Origin: CBDFJH01 sp965198095 | GTDB taxonomy: Bacteria; Latescibacterota; UBA2968; GCA-2709665 | Reading direction: 5' to 3' | Length of the DNA stretch: 64,000 nt | Assembly: GCA_965198095.1 (NCBI GenBank) | Contig: OZ240239.1 | Span: forward strand, 2,790,001 to 2,854,000 | In this document: in pieces, positions 57,192 through 64,000 of the stretch | How the letters are laid out: every line of letters begins with the position of its first letter | Numbering within the stretch: position 1 is the stretch's first letter | Made by a program: the position numbers and the translations under genes | The notes under the pieces: model-generated | What the model was told of the DNA's origin: nothing | Seen by the model: only the letters and a program-made list of their open reading frames with translations | Database searches by the model: none

Positions 57192-58412
57192 ATGGCGATC
57201 ACTGAAGAAGCGAGCCGCCTTCATCGCGAGGCGAAGGTGGTGCTCGCCCACCTCCACATGAAACGCCACTACACGGTGGACACGATCGAGTACGATCGCG
57301 TCGACGAAGACCTTCCGGGGGTCCAGGTGGACATCCCGAAGTTGAAGCAGGGCGGCGTCAACGTGATCTGGCTCTCGGAGGGGGGCCCCGGAGAGTTTGC
57401 CGTCGACGCCGAGACGATGCGCCGTGCAGTTGAAGCGCCGAACCAGAGTCCGGCGGTCCGCACCGCCTTCTATGGCTCGTCGGAGCCGCACCGGATGCTG
57501 CGAGGGTTTGATGCGATGCGCGGGCTCTGCTCCCAGTTTTCGGAGGACCTGGAACAGGCGACGTCGGTTCGACAAGCCCTCGAGATCAACGCACGGGGCA
57601 AGATCGCGGTCTTCATCCACACCGAAGCGCTGCTCATCGGGAACGATCTCTCCGTCCTGCGCGGCTATCACGGCCTGGGGTTGAGATGCTCCGGTCTTGT
57701 TCACAACGCGCCCCTGGATTGGGTCGACAACGGCCATGAACAGCGTGACCCTGGCGGTCTCACCGACTTTGGCCGTCAGGTCGTGCGAGAGATGAACTCA
57801 CTGCGCATCGTCATCGACGTCTCACACGCCTCAGAGCGGGCGGTGCGGCACGTACTGGAAGAGAGCAACCATCCCATCGTCGCGTCGCATTCGAACGCCA
57901 AGCAACTAAGCGCGATCCAGCGCAACTTGACCGACGACGAGATCAGGGGGATCGCCGCGGGTGGCGGTGTCATCGGCATCCACTGCTCGTCGGCGTTCGT
58001 GGATATCGACTGCCTGCACGGCCGCAAGAATATCTACGGCGCACAATTCGGCGCTCCCCGACTCGACATGATCGAAAAGGTCAGAACGCCCGGGGCGATC
58101 GATCCTTTTCGATACGAGGTGGAGATGCGCAATCAGTATAGCCCGCCTGACGTGGAGCCGGTTTTCCCCACGACCCACCTGGAGCGGCTGATCGACCACG
58201 TCGATTACATGGTCAACCTTGCGGGTGTCGATCACATCGGGATCGGCACAGACTTTCAGTTTCTCGAGGATGCCGTGGAGGATTTCGACAACGCAGGCAA
58301 GACACCCAACGTTACGCAGGCCTTGTTGAATCGGGGCTATGCTGCAGAGGATGTTAAGAAGATGCTCGGAGAGAACTTTCTGCGCGTGATGGAAGAGGTG
58401 ATCGGCGAGTAA
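57192..58412 (+). CDS. Membrane-dipeptidase family (M19) hydrolase, atypical metal site
   Basis: A 406-residue TIM-barrel amidohydrolase of the M19 renal dipeptidase family. The later metal-site motifs are present: IDVSHASERA, HPIVASHSNAKQL and DHIGIGTDFQFLED, and KRHGLSVLRGYHGLGLRCSG-like sequence follows the position of the bridging glutamate (FIHTEA). The N-terminal HxD metal motif (normally DGHxD) reads H20-L-H22, so Asp is replaced by His. Activity on dipeptides is therefore uncertain; a lactonase- or amidase-like role is possible. It is in the long plus-strand operon. Confidence 0.85.
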   Translation: MAITEEASRLHREAKVVLAHLHMKRHYTVDTIEYDRVDEDLPGVQVDIPKLKQGGVNVIWLSEGGPGEFAVDAETMRRAVEAPNQSPAVRTAFYGSSEPHRMLRGFDAMRGLCSQFSEDLEQATSVRQALEINARGKIAVFIHTEALLIGNDLSVLRGYHGLGLRCSGLVHNAPLDWVDNGHEQRDPGGLTDFGRQVVREMNSLRIVIDVSHASERAVRHVLEESNHPIVASHSNAKQLSAIQRNLTDDEIRGIAAGGGVIGIHCSSAFVDIDCLHGRKNIYGAQFGAPRLDMIEKVRTPGAIDPFRYEVEMRNQYSPPDVEPVFPTTHLERLIDHVDYMVNLAGVDHIGIGTDFQFLEDAVEDFDNAGKTPNVTQALLNRGYAAEDVKKMLGENFLRVMEEVIGE

Positions 58413-58430
58413 TTAGGAACTGACCTCTAC

Positions 58431-58970
58431 ATGGAAGACCGAAATCATGAGTTAAAAGACGGCCGCATCCTCCTGATCCGCGAAGCAGGGCCTGCGGATG
58501 CTCGAGCCCTACTCGACTACATCGAGGCCATCAGCCGCGAAACTGACTTACTCAGCATGGGGCCTGGTGAGTTCGAACTCTCGGAGTCGGAGGAAGAGGA
58601 ATTTCTGAGCAAATCTCTCGCGGCAGACAATTGGCTTTTCCTCCTCGGCGAGATCGATGACCGGATCGTCGCAGCACTGAACTTTTCCGCGGGCCACCGG
58701 CCACGCGTCAGGCACAGCGGAGTGCTCGGCGTTTCCGTGCAAAAACGGGAATGGGGCCTCGGCATCGGCTCGCTAATGCTTGATACGCTCATCGAATGGG
58801 CGAAGCAGACTGGAATCGTGACGAAGCTCAACCTTCGCGTGAGGACGGACAATCAGCGTGCGATTCGGCTGTATGAACGAAAAGGCTTTATAACGGAAGG
58901 CACCATCAGAAAAGAGATGCTCCTCGACGGCGAGTATTTCGACAATCATTGGATGGGGCTCGAACTGTAA
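58431..58970 (+). CDS. GNAT-family N-acetyltransferase
   Basis: A 179-residue GNAT protein. It has ILLIREAGPADARALLDYIE at the N-terminus, RVRHSGVLGVSVQKREWGLGIGSLMLDTLI, in which V-x-x-x-x-WGxGIG is the acetyl-CoA loop, and RTDNQRAIRLYERKGFITEG, the final conserved strand and helix. It resembles RimL/Bacillus-type acetyltransferases acting on small amines. It lies 18 bp after the M19-type gene and 10 bp before the creatininase-like gene. The acceptor is unknown. Confidence 0.9.
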   Translation: MEDRNHELKDGRILLIREAGPADARALLDYIEAISRETDLLSMGPGEFELSESEEEEFLSKSLAADNWLFLLGEIDDRIVAALNFSAGHRPRVRHSGVLGVSVQKREWGLGIGSLMLDTLIEWAKQTGIVTKLNLRVRTDNQRAIRLYERKGFITEGTIRKEMLLDGEYFDNHWMGLEL

Positions 58971-58980
58971 CCCACGAGGG

Positions 58981-59742
58981 ATGTCTATGGCTGACGAAGA
59001 GATACAACTCGAACGACTCACCTCCCCCGAGATTCGCGGGCGGATCGAGGCGGGATGGAAAACCGCGCTGTTCGGCTGCGGGTCCATCGAGCAGCACGGA
59101 CCTCACCTCCCCCTGTTCGTCGACAGCGAGTTCGGCAGCTGGTTGACACTGGAGGTTGCCCAACGTCTGGATCGCGTGCTCGTCGCACCGACGATTCGTG
59201 TGGGGTGCTCGGAACACCACATGAATTTTTCGGGATCACTCACGCTCCGCAAGGCGACCTTTCACGACGTTGTCATAGACTACGTGACCAGCCTGACGCG
59301 CCACGGCTTCGAGCGGATCCTGATCATCCCGTGCCACGGTGGAAATTTCAAACCGCTTCAGGAGGTCGAGGGACGACTCCAGGAGGCGGCCGGAGAAGCG
59401 ACCGTGAAGATCTGGGCCGATCTGATGGGTCTTGTCCGGCTCTGGCGAGAAGTGACGGAGGAAGCTGTTGGACTCGGCGATCGCGTCGGCGGTCACGCGG
59501 ACATTTCAGAAACCGCCATCATGATGGCCCGACACCCCGATGTGGTTCGGACCGACCTTGCTGAGCCCGGCTACACTGGGGAACTGTCTAAAGAGGTCAT
59601 CGACAGCGCCATTCGGAACGGGTTGGAGACGGTCACCCCGAACGGCATCCTTGGCGACGCAAGGGGAGGCACCCCGGAACTCGGAAACAAACTGATCGCG
59701 GCAGTCGCGGATGAGATCGCGGACCGCTTTCGCGGGAATTGA
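58981..59742 (+). CDS. Creatininase-family amidohydrolase
   Basis: A 253-residue metalloenzyme of the creatininase/MftE family. The metal-binding motifs are GCGSIEQHGPHLPLFVD (E37, H39 and D48), EHHMNFSGSLTL, LIIPCHGGNF and GGHADISETAIMMA. Members hydrolyse cyclic or linear amides using two divalent metals. The second ATG (58987) has better spacing to GAGGG and may be the real start. It is tightly packed between the GNAT and a zinc acylase (10 bp on each side). Confidence 0.9.
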   Translation: MSMADEEIQLERLTSPEIRGRIEAGWKTALFGCGSIEQHGPHLPLFVDSEFGSWLTLEVAQRLDRVLVAPTIRVGCSEHHMNFSGSLTLRKATFHDVVIDYVTSLTRHGFERILIIPCHGGNFKPLQEVEGRLQEAAGEATVKIWADLMGLVRLWREVTEEAVGLGDRVGGHADISETAIMMARHPDVVRTDLAEPGYTGELSKEVIDSAIRNGLETVTPNGILGDARGGTPELGNKLIAAVADEIADRFRGN

Positions 59743-59752
59743 AAGGGATTCA

Positions 59753-60739
59753 ATGGAGATTCAGACATTCGAGGTCAAAGAGCTCCCGCGCGGAGAAAAG
59801 AGGACGGGATGGCTGGACGTCGCCTCCAGGCCGGATGGAGGGGCCTGGAGATTGCCTCTGCTCTATGTCACCGGCACCAACCCCGGTCCCCTGCTCCTGG
59901 TCACGGCCGGGGTCCACGGGAATGAATACGAGGGCATCGAGGCGATCCCCCGAATCTTCGAACAGGTGCAGCCGGACGGTTTGAAGGGCACGCTGCTGAT
60001 GGTCTCCGGCTGCAACATGCCCGCATACGAGGCCGGCACGCGCAGCAGCCCGGTCGACGGTCTCAACCTGGCGCGCGTCTTTCCCGGCGATGCGGAAGGC
60101 ACGATCAGCCAGCGAATCGCCTACTGGCTCGCGCACAAGGTGATCAAACCGGCCGACTTTTTTATCGATCTCCACAGCGCCAGTTTCGACGACGACATTC
60201 CCATGATGATCGGATATCCACGCCTCGACGATGAACGCGGCGAGAGGGCCCTGGCCGCAGCCCGTGCGTTCGGGGCGCCCGTACTCTGGGGACATCCACC
60301 TTCCAACGCTGCCGGCCGCAGCGTCAGTTCCGCTGATGATTTTGGCATCCCCTGGCTGTATACCGAGACACCCGGCGGGAACCGGTCCACCCGAGACGAC
60401 CTGGCTTGCTACATTCAGGGCGTGCTCAACGTCATGATACATCTCGGGATGGTGGTGGGTCAGCCCCAGCCCCGCCCGATGACCCATCACCTCATCGGAG
60501 ATGGCAATCTGGACACGGTGACCTCCGCCCAGGAGGCCGGTTTCTTCAGGCTAGATGTCCAGCCACTAGACGAGGTGCGTGAAGGGCAGCGCGTCGGGAC
60601 GATTCGGGATTTTTTCGGAGAGATCGCGGCCGAAGTCCTGGCCGACCGGGACGGCATCGTGATCTACGTGCGTCGAACACCCCGGGTTCGTGTCGGAGAC
60701 GCACTGCTTTTGATTACGGGACTGCTCGAAAGAGGATAG
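59753..60739 (+). CDS. Succinylglutamate desuccinylase/aspartoacylase-family zinc hydrolase
   Basis: A 328-residue M14-like zinc acylase. The HxxE zinc motif is GVHGNEYEG (H55, E58). The third ligand lies in FFIDLHSASFDDDIP, and YTETPGGNRS supplies the catalytic glutamate region. The C-terminal beta barrel ends IYVRRTPRVRVGDALLLI. It would cleave an N-acyl group from an amino acid or amide. ATG 59753 has GAAAGGG upstream. It probably acts with the neighbouring amidohydrolases on an N-acyl compound. Confidence 0.88.
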   Translation: MEIQTFEVKELPRGEKRTGWLDVASRPDGGAWRLPLLYVTGTNPGPLLLVTAGVHGNEYEGIEAIPRIFEQVQPDGLKGTLLMVSGCNMPAYEAGTRSSPVDGLNLARVFPGDAEGTISQRIAYWLAHKVIKPADFFIDLHSASFDDDIPMMIGYPRLDDERGERALAAARAFGAPVLWGHPPSNAAGRSVSSADDFGIPWLYTETPGGNRSTRDDLACYIQGVLNVMIHLGMVVGQPQPRPMTHHLIGDGNLDTVTSAQEAGFFRLDVQPLDEVREGQRVGTIRDFFGEIAAEVLADRDGIVIYVRRTPRVRVGDALLLITGLLERG

Positions 60740-60769
60740 CCTGCCTCTTAACCTGAGATACAGTTTCGA

Positions 60770-62326
60770 ATGAAATACGCCGCTACGCTGGAAGAACAGC
60801 TAAAGCAGCTGGAATCGGACGAACAGATGCTGGCGTTCGCCGAGTCACGCAAACGGCTCTCCGGCGATCGCTACCGCCCTTCCTACCATTTCGTCAACCC
60901 AGAAAGGGAGATGGGGGACCCGAACGGGCTGTGCTGCTGGCAGGGGCGCTACCACCTGTTCTACATCAGCTATCCTCCGAACAGCGAATACCAGTGCAGA
61001 TGCCACGCCGTAAGCGATGATCTCGTCCACTGGAAGGACCTGCCCATCGCCATTTATCCGGACATCGAGGAGAGATGCGCGAGTGGAAACATTATTGTAG
61101 AAGAAGACCGCGTCATACACATGTATCACGGCATGGGTGCGGGCAACATGATCGCCGTGTCGGGCGATCCGCTGCTCCTGAACTGGGAGAAGATCCCCGG
61201 CAATCCCGTGATCCCACTGAATGAGGTCGACGAAACCGGACGGCCCTACCGGGTGTTCGATCCGTGTATCTGGAAGGAAAAGGACGGGTACTACTCCCTA
61301 TCCGGCAGCTACTGGGATACGAAACTCATGGACAACTGCCGGATGGTGCAGCATCTCTTTTTCTCGCAGGATCTGGAACGTTGGACCTACCACGGGTCAT
61401 TCGTCGAGGGCGACATCTTCACCGCACCGGGCGAGGACGGCGCGGTCCCCCACTTCTGGCCGATCGGCGACAAGCACATCCTGGTGTTTGCGAGTCACGA
61501 ACGCGGGTCGCAGTATCTGCTCGGCGATTACGACGAACTGCATCACAGATTCAGACCGTTCGCACACGGCCGGTTCAACTTCTGGAAGATCTGGCCCGGC
61601 AGCGTCCACGCGCCCTCCTGCACCCCGGACGGCGAGGGGGGCGTCTACCTCATCCACAACATCAACCAGGGCAGACCTTGGGAAGACTGGAACCACATCA
61701 TGTCCCTAGTGAGCCGCCTCACCCTGCACGACGACAACACACTGGGCATCGAACCCGTTCAGGCAGTGGAATCGCTCCGAACCAATCACAAACAGGTCGG
61801 CGAAACGGTCCTCCCGCCGAATCGCGAGGTCGTTCTCGAGGGCATCGAAGGCGACACGATGGAACTCGCCGCCGAAATCGACCTGAAAGAGGCACGCGAG
61901 GTCTGTCTGAACGTGCTTCGCTCACCGAATCGCGAGGAAGTGACCGCCATCAAGTTCTTCGCTCAGTACCGCCCGCTTGGCAGGCACGGACCCATGGGCG
62001 AGGAGATGCACGAACAGGAGCGCAAACGTGGACGGAAGTTCCGGCAGGATGCGCTCGTGCTGGACAACTCGCGGTCATCCCTGCTGCCGGATGTGTTCGG
62101 GCGTCCGCCGGAAGTGGCACCGTTTGACCTCGCTGATGGGGAGATACTGAAACTGCGGATCTTCATAGACAGGAGTGTCGTCGAGGTTTATGCCAACGGC
62201 AGGCAGTGTGTGGCACTCAGGGTCTACCCCGAGCGCGAAGACAGCCTGGGCGTGTCGATCCGTGCCCAGGGTCGCGATGCGCGTCTGGTCTCCCTGGATG
62301 CCTGGCAGATGAAGGGCATCTGGTAA
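60770..62326 (+). CDS. GH32-like glycosidase with divergent catalytic motifs
   Basis: 518 residues: a five-bladed propeller followed by a GH32-type beta-sandwich (LRIFIDRSVVEVYANG). The nucleophile motif is kept as E-M-G-D50-PNGL, and YRVFDP provides the transition-state Asp164. At the usual acid/base WECP position the sequence is G-A-V-P-H-F-W (E replaced by A225), with Glu222 three residues earlier. GH32 enzymes cleave fructosides; this branch may use another donor or may be inactive. There is no signal peptide, so it is cytoplasmic. It is 30 bp after the acylase gene in the same operon. Confidence 0.85.
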   Translation: MKYAATLEEQLKQLESDEQMLAFAESRKRLSGDRYRPSYHFVNPEREMGDPNGLCCWQGRYHLFYISYPPNSEYQCRCHAVSDDLVHWKDLPIAIYPDIEERCASGNIIVEEDRVIHMYHGMGAGNMIAVSGDPLLLNWEKIPGNPVIPLNEVDETGRPYRVFDPCIWKEKDGYYSLSGSYWDTKLMDNCRMVQHLFFSQDLERWTYHGSFVEGDIFTAPGEDGAVPHFWPIGDKHILVFASHERGSQYLLGDYDELHHRFRPFAHGRFNFWKIWPGSVHAPSCTPDGEGGVYLIHNINQGRPWEDWNHIMSLVSRLTLHDDNTLGIEPVQAVESLRTNHKQVGETVLPPNREVVLEGIEGDTMELAAEIDLKEAREVCLNVLRSPNREEVTAIKFFAQYRPLGRHGPMGEEMHEQERKRGRKFRQDALVLDNSRSSLLPDVFGRPPEVAPFDLADGEILKLRIFIDRSVVEVYANGRQCVALRVYPEREDSLGVSIRAQGRDARLVSLDAWQMKGIW

Positions 62327-62348
62327 AAACTAGGCATCGGAGGAAGTC

Positions 62349-63332
62349 ATGCTATTGGGCTTGGAAACGTTCAGCTATCATCTCGCCTTCGGATATGGCA
62401 AGATGGACATCTTCGACTTTATCCGAAAGACGGTCGAATTCGGCCTGGACGGCGTCGAGATCAATGTCGAGGGCGATGACCTGGCCCATCTCGGGAGCGA
62501 AGACCCGGGATTTCTGGCCGAAGTCCGTGCCCTGACCGAGGCGAACAACCTCTACGTCGAGCTCGACACCCGCGACACGAACCCGCTGAACCTGACCCGC
62601 GTACTCAAGATCTGCAGCGCCCTGGGCGCAGATAGAATGCGGGTCTTCTCAAGTATGGGCGGCGATGTGCAGGCGGAGCTCGAACAGGCGGTAGAGGACT
62701 TCCGGGAGGTCCTCCCCCTCTGTGCGGACTACGGCATCAAAATCGCCTACGAGAATCACGAATTCGAAACCTCTCACGATGTCCTGAAGGTCGTGCGTGA
62801 GGTGGACAGCGCATATGTCGGTACGCACGTCGACACCGGAAACTCCATGATGGTGTGGGAAGATCCGATCGAAGCGATCACGAACATGGCCCCCTACGCA
62901 GTAAGCACGCACTTCAAGGATCACATCGTGATCATGCTCGACGAACAGCCCATGGTCGTGGGTGTCCCGCTCGGCACGGGCAGCACGAACTGCTCGGAAT
63001 GTTTCCGGATCCTGGACGAACAATCCCCGCTCGAGCGCATCAATATCGAGGTCTGCTACGGCTACATCGCCCCCTTTCGGCTGCCCGAGGTGGAGGGCTA
63101 CGGTGGAAAGCTGGGCGAGGGCGCCTTCCGTATCTATCCGCCTCCGTATGACCCAGCAGTGGTTGCCCCCTACGTGCTGCGAACCCTGGAGGACGATCTG
63201 GGGCTGGAGTCCTTCGAGTGGCATAAGCTGGCAGATCGGGCCCGGTCCGAAGCCGAACGCGAGGAGCTCATTGCATTACAGGAAAAGGCGGTCGTGGACA
63301 GCGTCGAGTACGTCAAGAAGCTCAACACTTGA
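62349..63332 (+). CDS. Sugar phosphate isomerase/epimerase (xylose isomerase-like TIM barrel)
   Basis: A 327-residue AP-endonuclease-2/xylose isomerase-like barrel. It has LLGLETFSYHLAFGYGKMD, FGLDGVEINVEGDD, IAYENHEFETSHDVL (first metal glutamate), VGTHVDTGNSMMVWEDP (His/Asp ligands) and VSTHFKDHIV (His). Relatives epimerise keto sugars or inositol derivatives. It overlaps the operon logic of glycoside cleavage followed by sugar isomerisation. Spacing to its neighbours is 22 and 12 bp. Substrate unknown. Confidence 0.9.
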   Translation: MLLGLETFSYHLAFGYGKMDIFDFIRKTVEFGLDGVEINVEGDDLAHLGSEDPGFLAEVRALTEANNLYVELDTRDTNPLNLTRVLKICSALGADRMRVFSSMGGDVQAELEQAVEDFREVLPLCADYGIKIAYENHEFETSHDVLKVVREVDSAYVGTHVDTGNSMMVWEDPIEAITNMAPYAVSTHFKDHIVIMLDEQPMVVGVPLGTGSTNCSECFRILDEQSPLERINIEVCYGYIAPFRLPEVEGYGGKLGEGAFRIYPPPYDPAVVAPYVLRTLEDDLGLESFEWHKLADRARSEAEREELIALQEKAVVDSVEYVKKLNT

Positions 63333-63344
63333 GATCGGAAATTC

Positions 63345-64000
63345 ATGCACAGCATTCATCTCAGATGGTGGGGCTGCGGCGCGTTCGATATCCTCCTCGG
63401 CGACGTCAACATCGCCATCGACCCCTACCTGTTCGGCGAGAACCTGCAGCAAGCCGAACCGATCTACGACTACATCTTCATCAGCCACGAACACTTCGAC
63501 CACTGCCATCCCAAATCGCTTCGGCAGCTCTGCCAAGGCGACCGCTTCAAGAAGCTGTTCGTTAACATCGGCTGCCTCACGCCCAACGAACCGGTCGACG
63601 AGAAATACGGCAGTGCCGCCTTTGCGCGCGACCTGCCGATCGACAAGCATATTCCATCCGAGAAGATTCAGGTCGTCTATCCCAAATACGTTGCCGACGA
63701 TGCTCGCGAATTCCCAGGGCCGTTCGAGTTCGATCTGGGCCCGATTCACGTCGACGCTGTGGAGAGCGGCGAGAACGCGAGGTCTGACCTCCCCACCTGC
63801 GGCTATCTGATCACAGATACCGAAAAACAGGTTTCATTCTACCATACAGGCGACCTCCAGAAGACCTTTCCGGCGCTCGAGAACCTCAGGGGGCGCGTGG
63901 ACTTTCTGATCCACATGAAGACCGGGGTCAAGAAGGGCTCAAAGAACTATGACGAGTTCTCCCATCTACTCGATCTCATCCAGCCCACATTCCTCATCCC
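63345..64000 (+). CDS. MBL-fold hydrolase, UlaG-like (runs off the window)
   Basis: At least 218 residues from ATG 63345, 12 bp after the isomerase gene; the C-terminus lies beyond the window. The start LRWWGCGAFDILLGDVNIAID and the complete metal motif ISHEHFDHCHP (H48, H50, D52, H53) with YHTGDLQKTFPAL as the later ligand show a functional metallo-beta-lactamase fold. It resembles the UlaG/L-ascorbate-6-phosphate lactonase and YtkL-type subgroup. A lactonase acting on a sugar acid would suit the operon, but this is inference. Confidence 0.85.
   Translation, partial: MHSIHLRWWGCGAFDILLGDVNIAIDPYLFGENLQQAEPIYDYIFISHEHFDHCHPKSLRQLCQGDRFKKLFVNIGCLTPNEPVDEKYGSAAFARDLPIDKHIPSEKIQVVYPKYVADDAREFPGPFEFDLGPIHVDAVESGENARSDLPTCGYLITDTEKQVSFYHTGDLQKTFPALENLRGRVDFLIHMKTGVKKGSKNYDEFSHLLDLIQPTFLI

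Overview
The window is visibly high-G+C bacterial DNA with tightly packed genes on both strands, short gene-to-gene overlaps, and many GTG/TTG starts. No rRNA, ribosomal-protein or phage genes are present, so the taxon has to be guessed from gene content. Suggestive features are a dockerin-like DGxVDFxDF repeat on a secreted protein, a double-length UvrA, DUF1854-linked ABC exporters, and a dense set of atypical glycosidase, creatininase and sugar-isomerase genes. Together these resemble uncultured carbohydrate-degrading lineages of the Latescibacterota/Poribacteria type. That is a low-confidence inference.

Layout. 0-3 kb: a truncated methyltransferase, an enolase-superfamily dehydratase, a BrnT/BrnA-type toxin-antitoxin pair with a readable promoter-operator, and a broken lipocalin-like gene. 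3-8.5 kb: an ECF sigma factor, anti-sigma factor and two-lobed exported protein in one overlapping minus-strand operon, then a plus-strand ABC-2 exporter (one ATPase, two permeases) whose ATPase has no normal start codon. 8.5-9.6 kb: a decayed stretch (REP-type transposase fragment, VOC pseudogene) ending at tRNA-Arg(CCU). 9.7-14.5 kb: apt, acylphosphatase, a 956-residue FAD/Fe-S oxidoreductase and a C45-type Ntn hydrolase. 14.9-17.7 kb (plus): a DUF255 thioredoxin-like protein fused to a DsbD-N-like domain, then an ArsC-type arsenate reductase. 17.8-39.6 kb (minus): radical SAM protein, phosphoglucose isomerase, MsrP-like molybdoenzyme, DUF547, GH88-like hydrolase, PhnP-like hydrolase, SppA, DUF1854 with twin ABC exporters, a CBM9-like protein, a 1912-residue tandem UvrA, and a dockerin-spondin secreted protein. 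39.8-46 kb: a CysE-like acyltransferase, OGG1-type glycosylase, DHDPS-family lyase, branched-chain aminotransferase, an MBL-like protein without metal ligands, and GrpB.

46-64 kb is the accessory heart of the window. At 46.0-46.5 kb two truncated genes mark a rearrangement point. From there an exactly 1800-bp unit is repeated head to tail about three times, each copy carrying a 526-residue beta-propeller glycosidase-like gene. Each junction makes a small in-frame chimeric ORF joining the N-terminus of a GH4 enzyme to the tail of an upstream gene. Copy 3 changes identity near its 3' end and runs into an intact GH4 gene, which points to recombination between two paralogous propeller-GH4 pairs. 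After an amidase and a RelE/CopG toxin-antitoxin module, a long plus-strand operon (55.4 kb to the window end) encodes a DMT-type membrane protein, a GH43-like propeller, a UPF0178 gene with an in-frame amber codon, an M19-type dipeptidase lacking the HxD motif, a GNAT, a creatininase-family hydrolase, a zinc acylase, a GH32-like enzyme, a sugar isomerase/epimerase and an MBL-fold hydrolase. I read this as a catabolic cluster for small glycosides or amides. The substrate cannot be told from the sequence.
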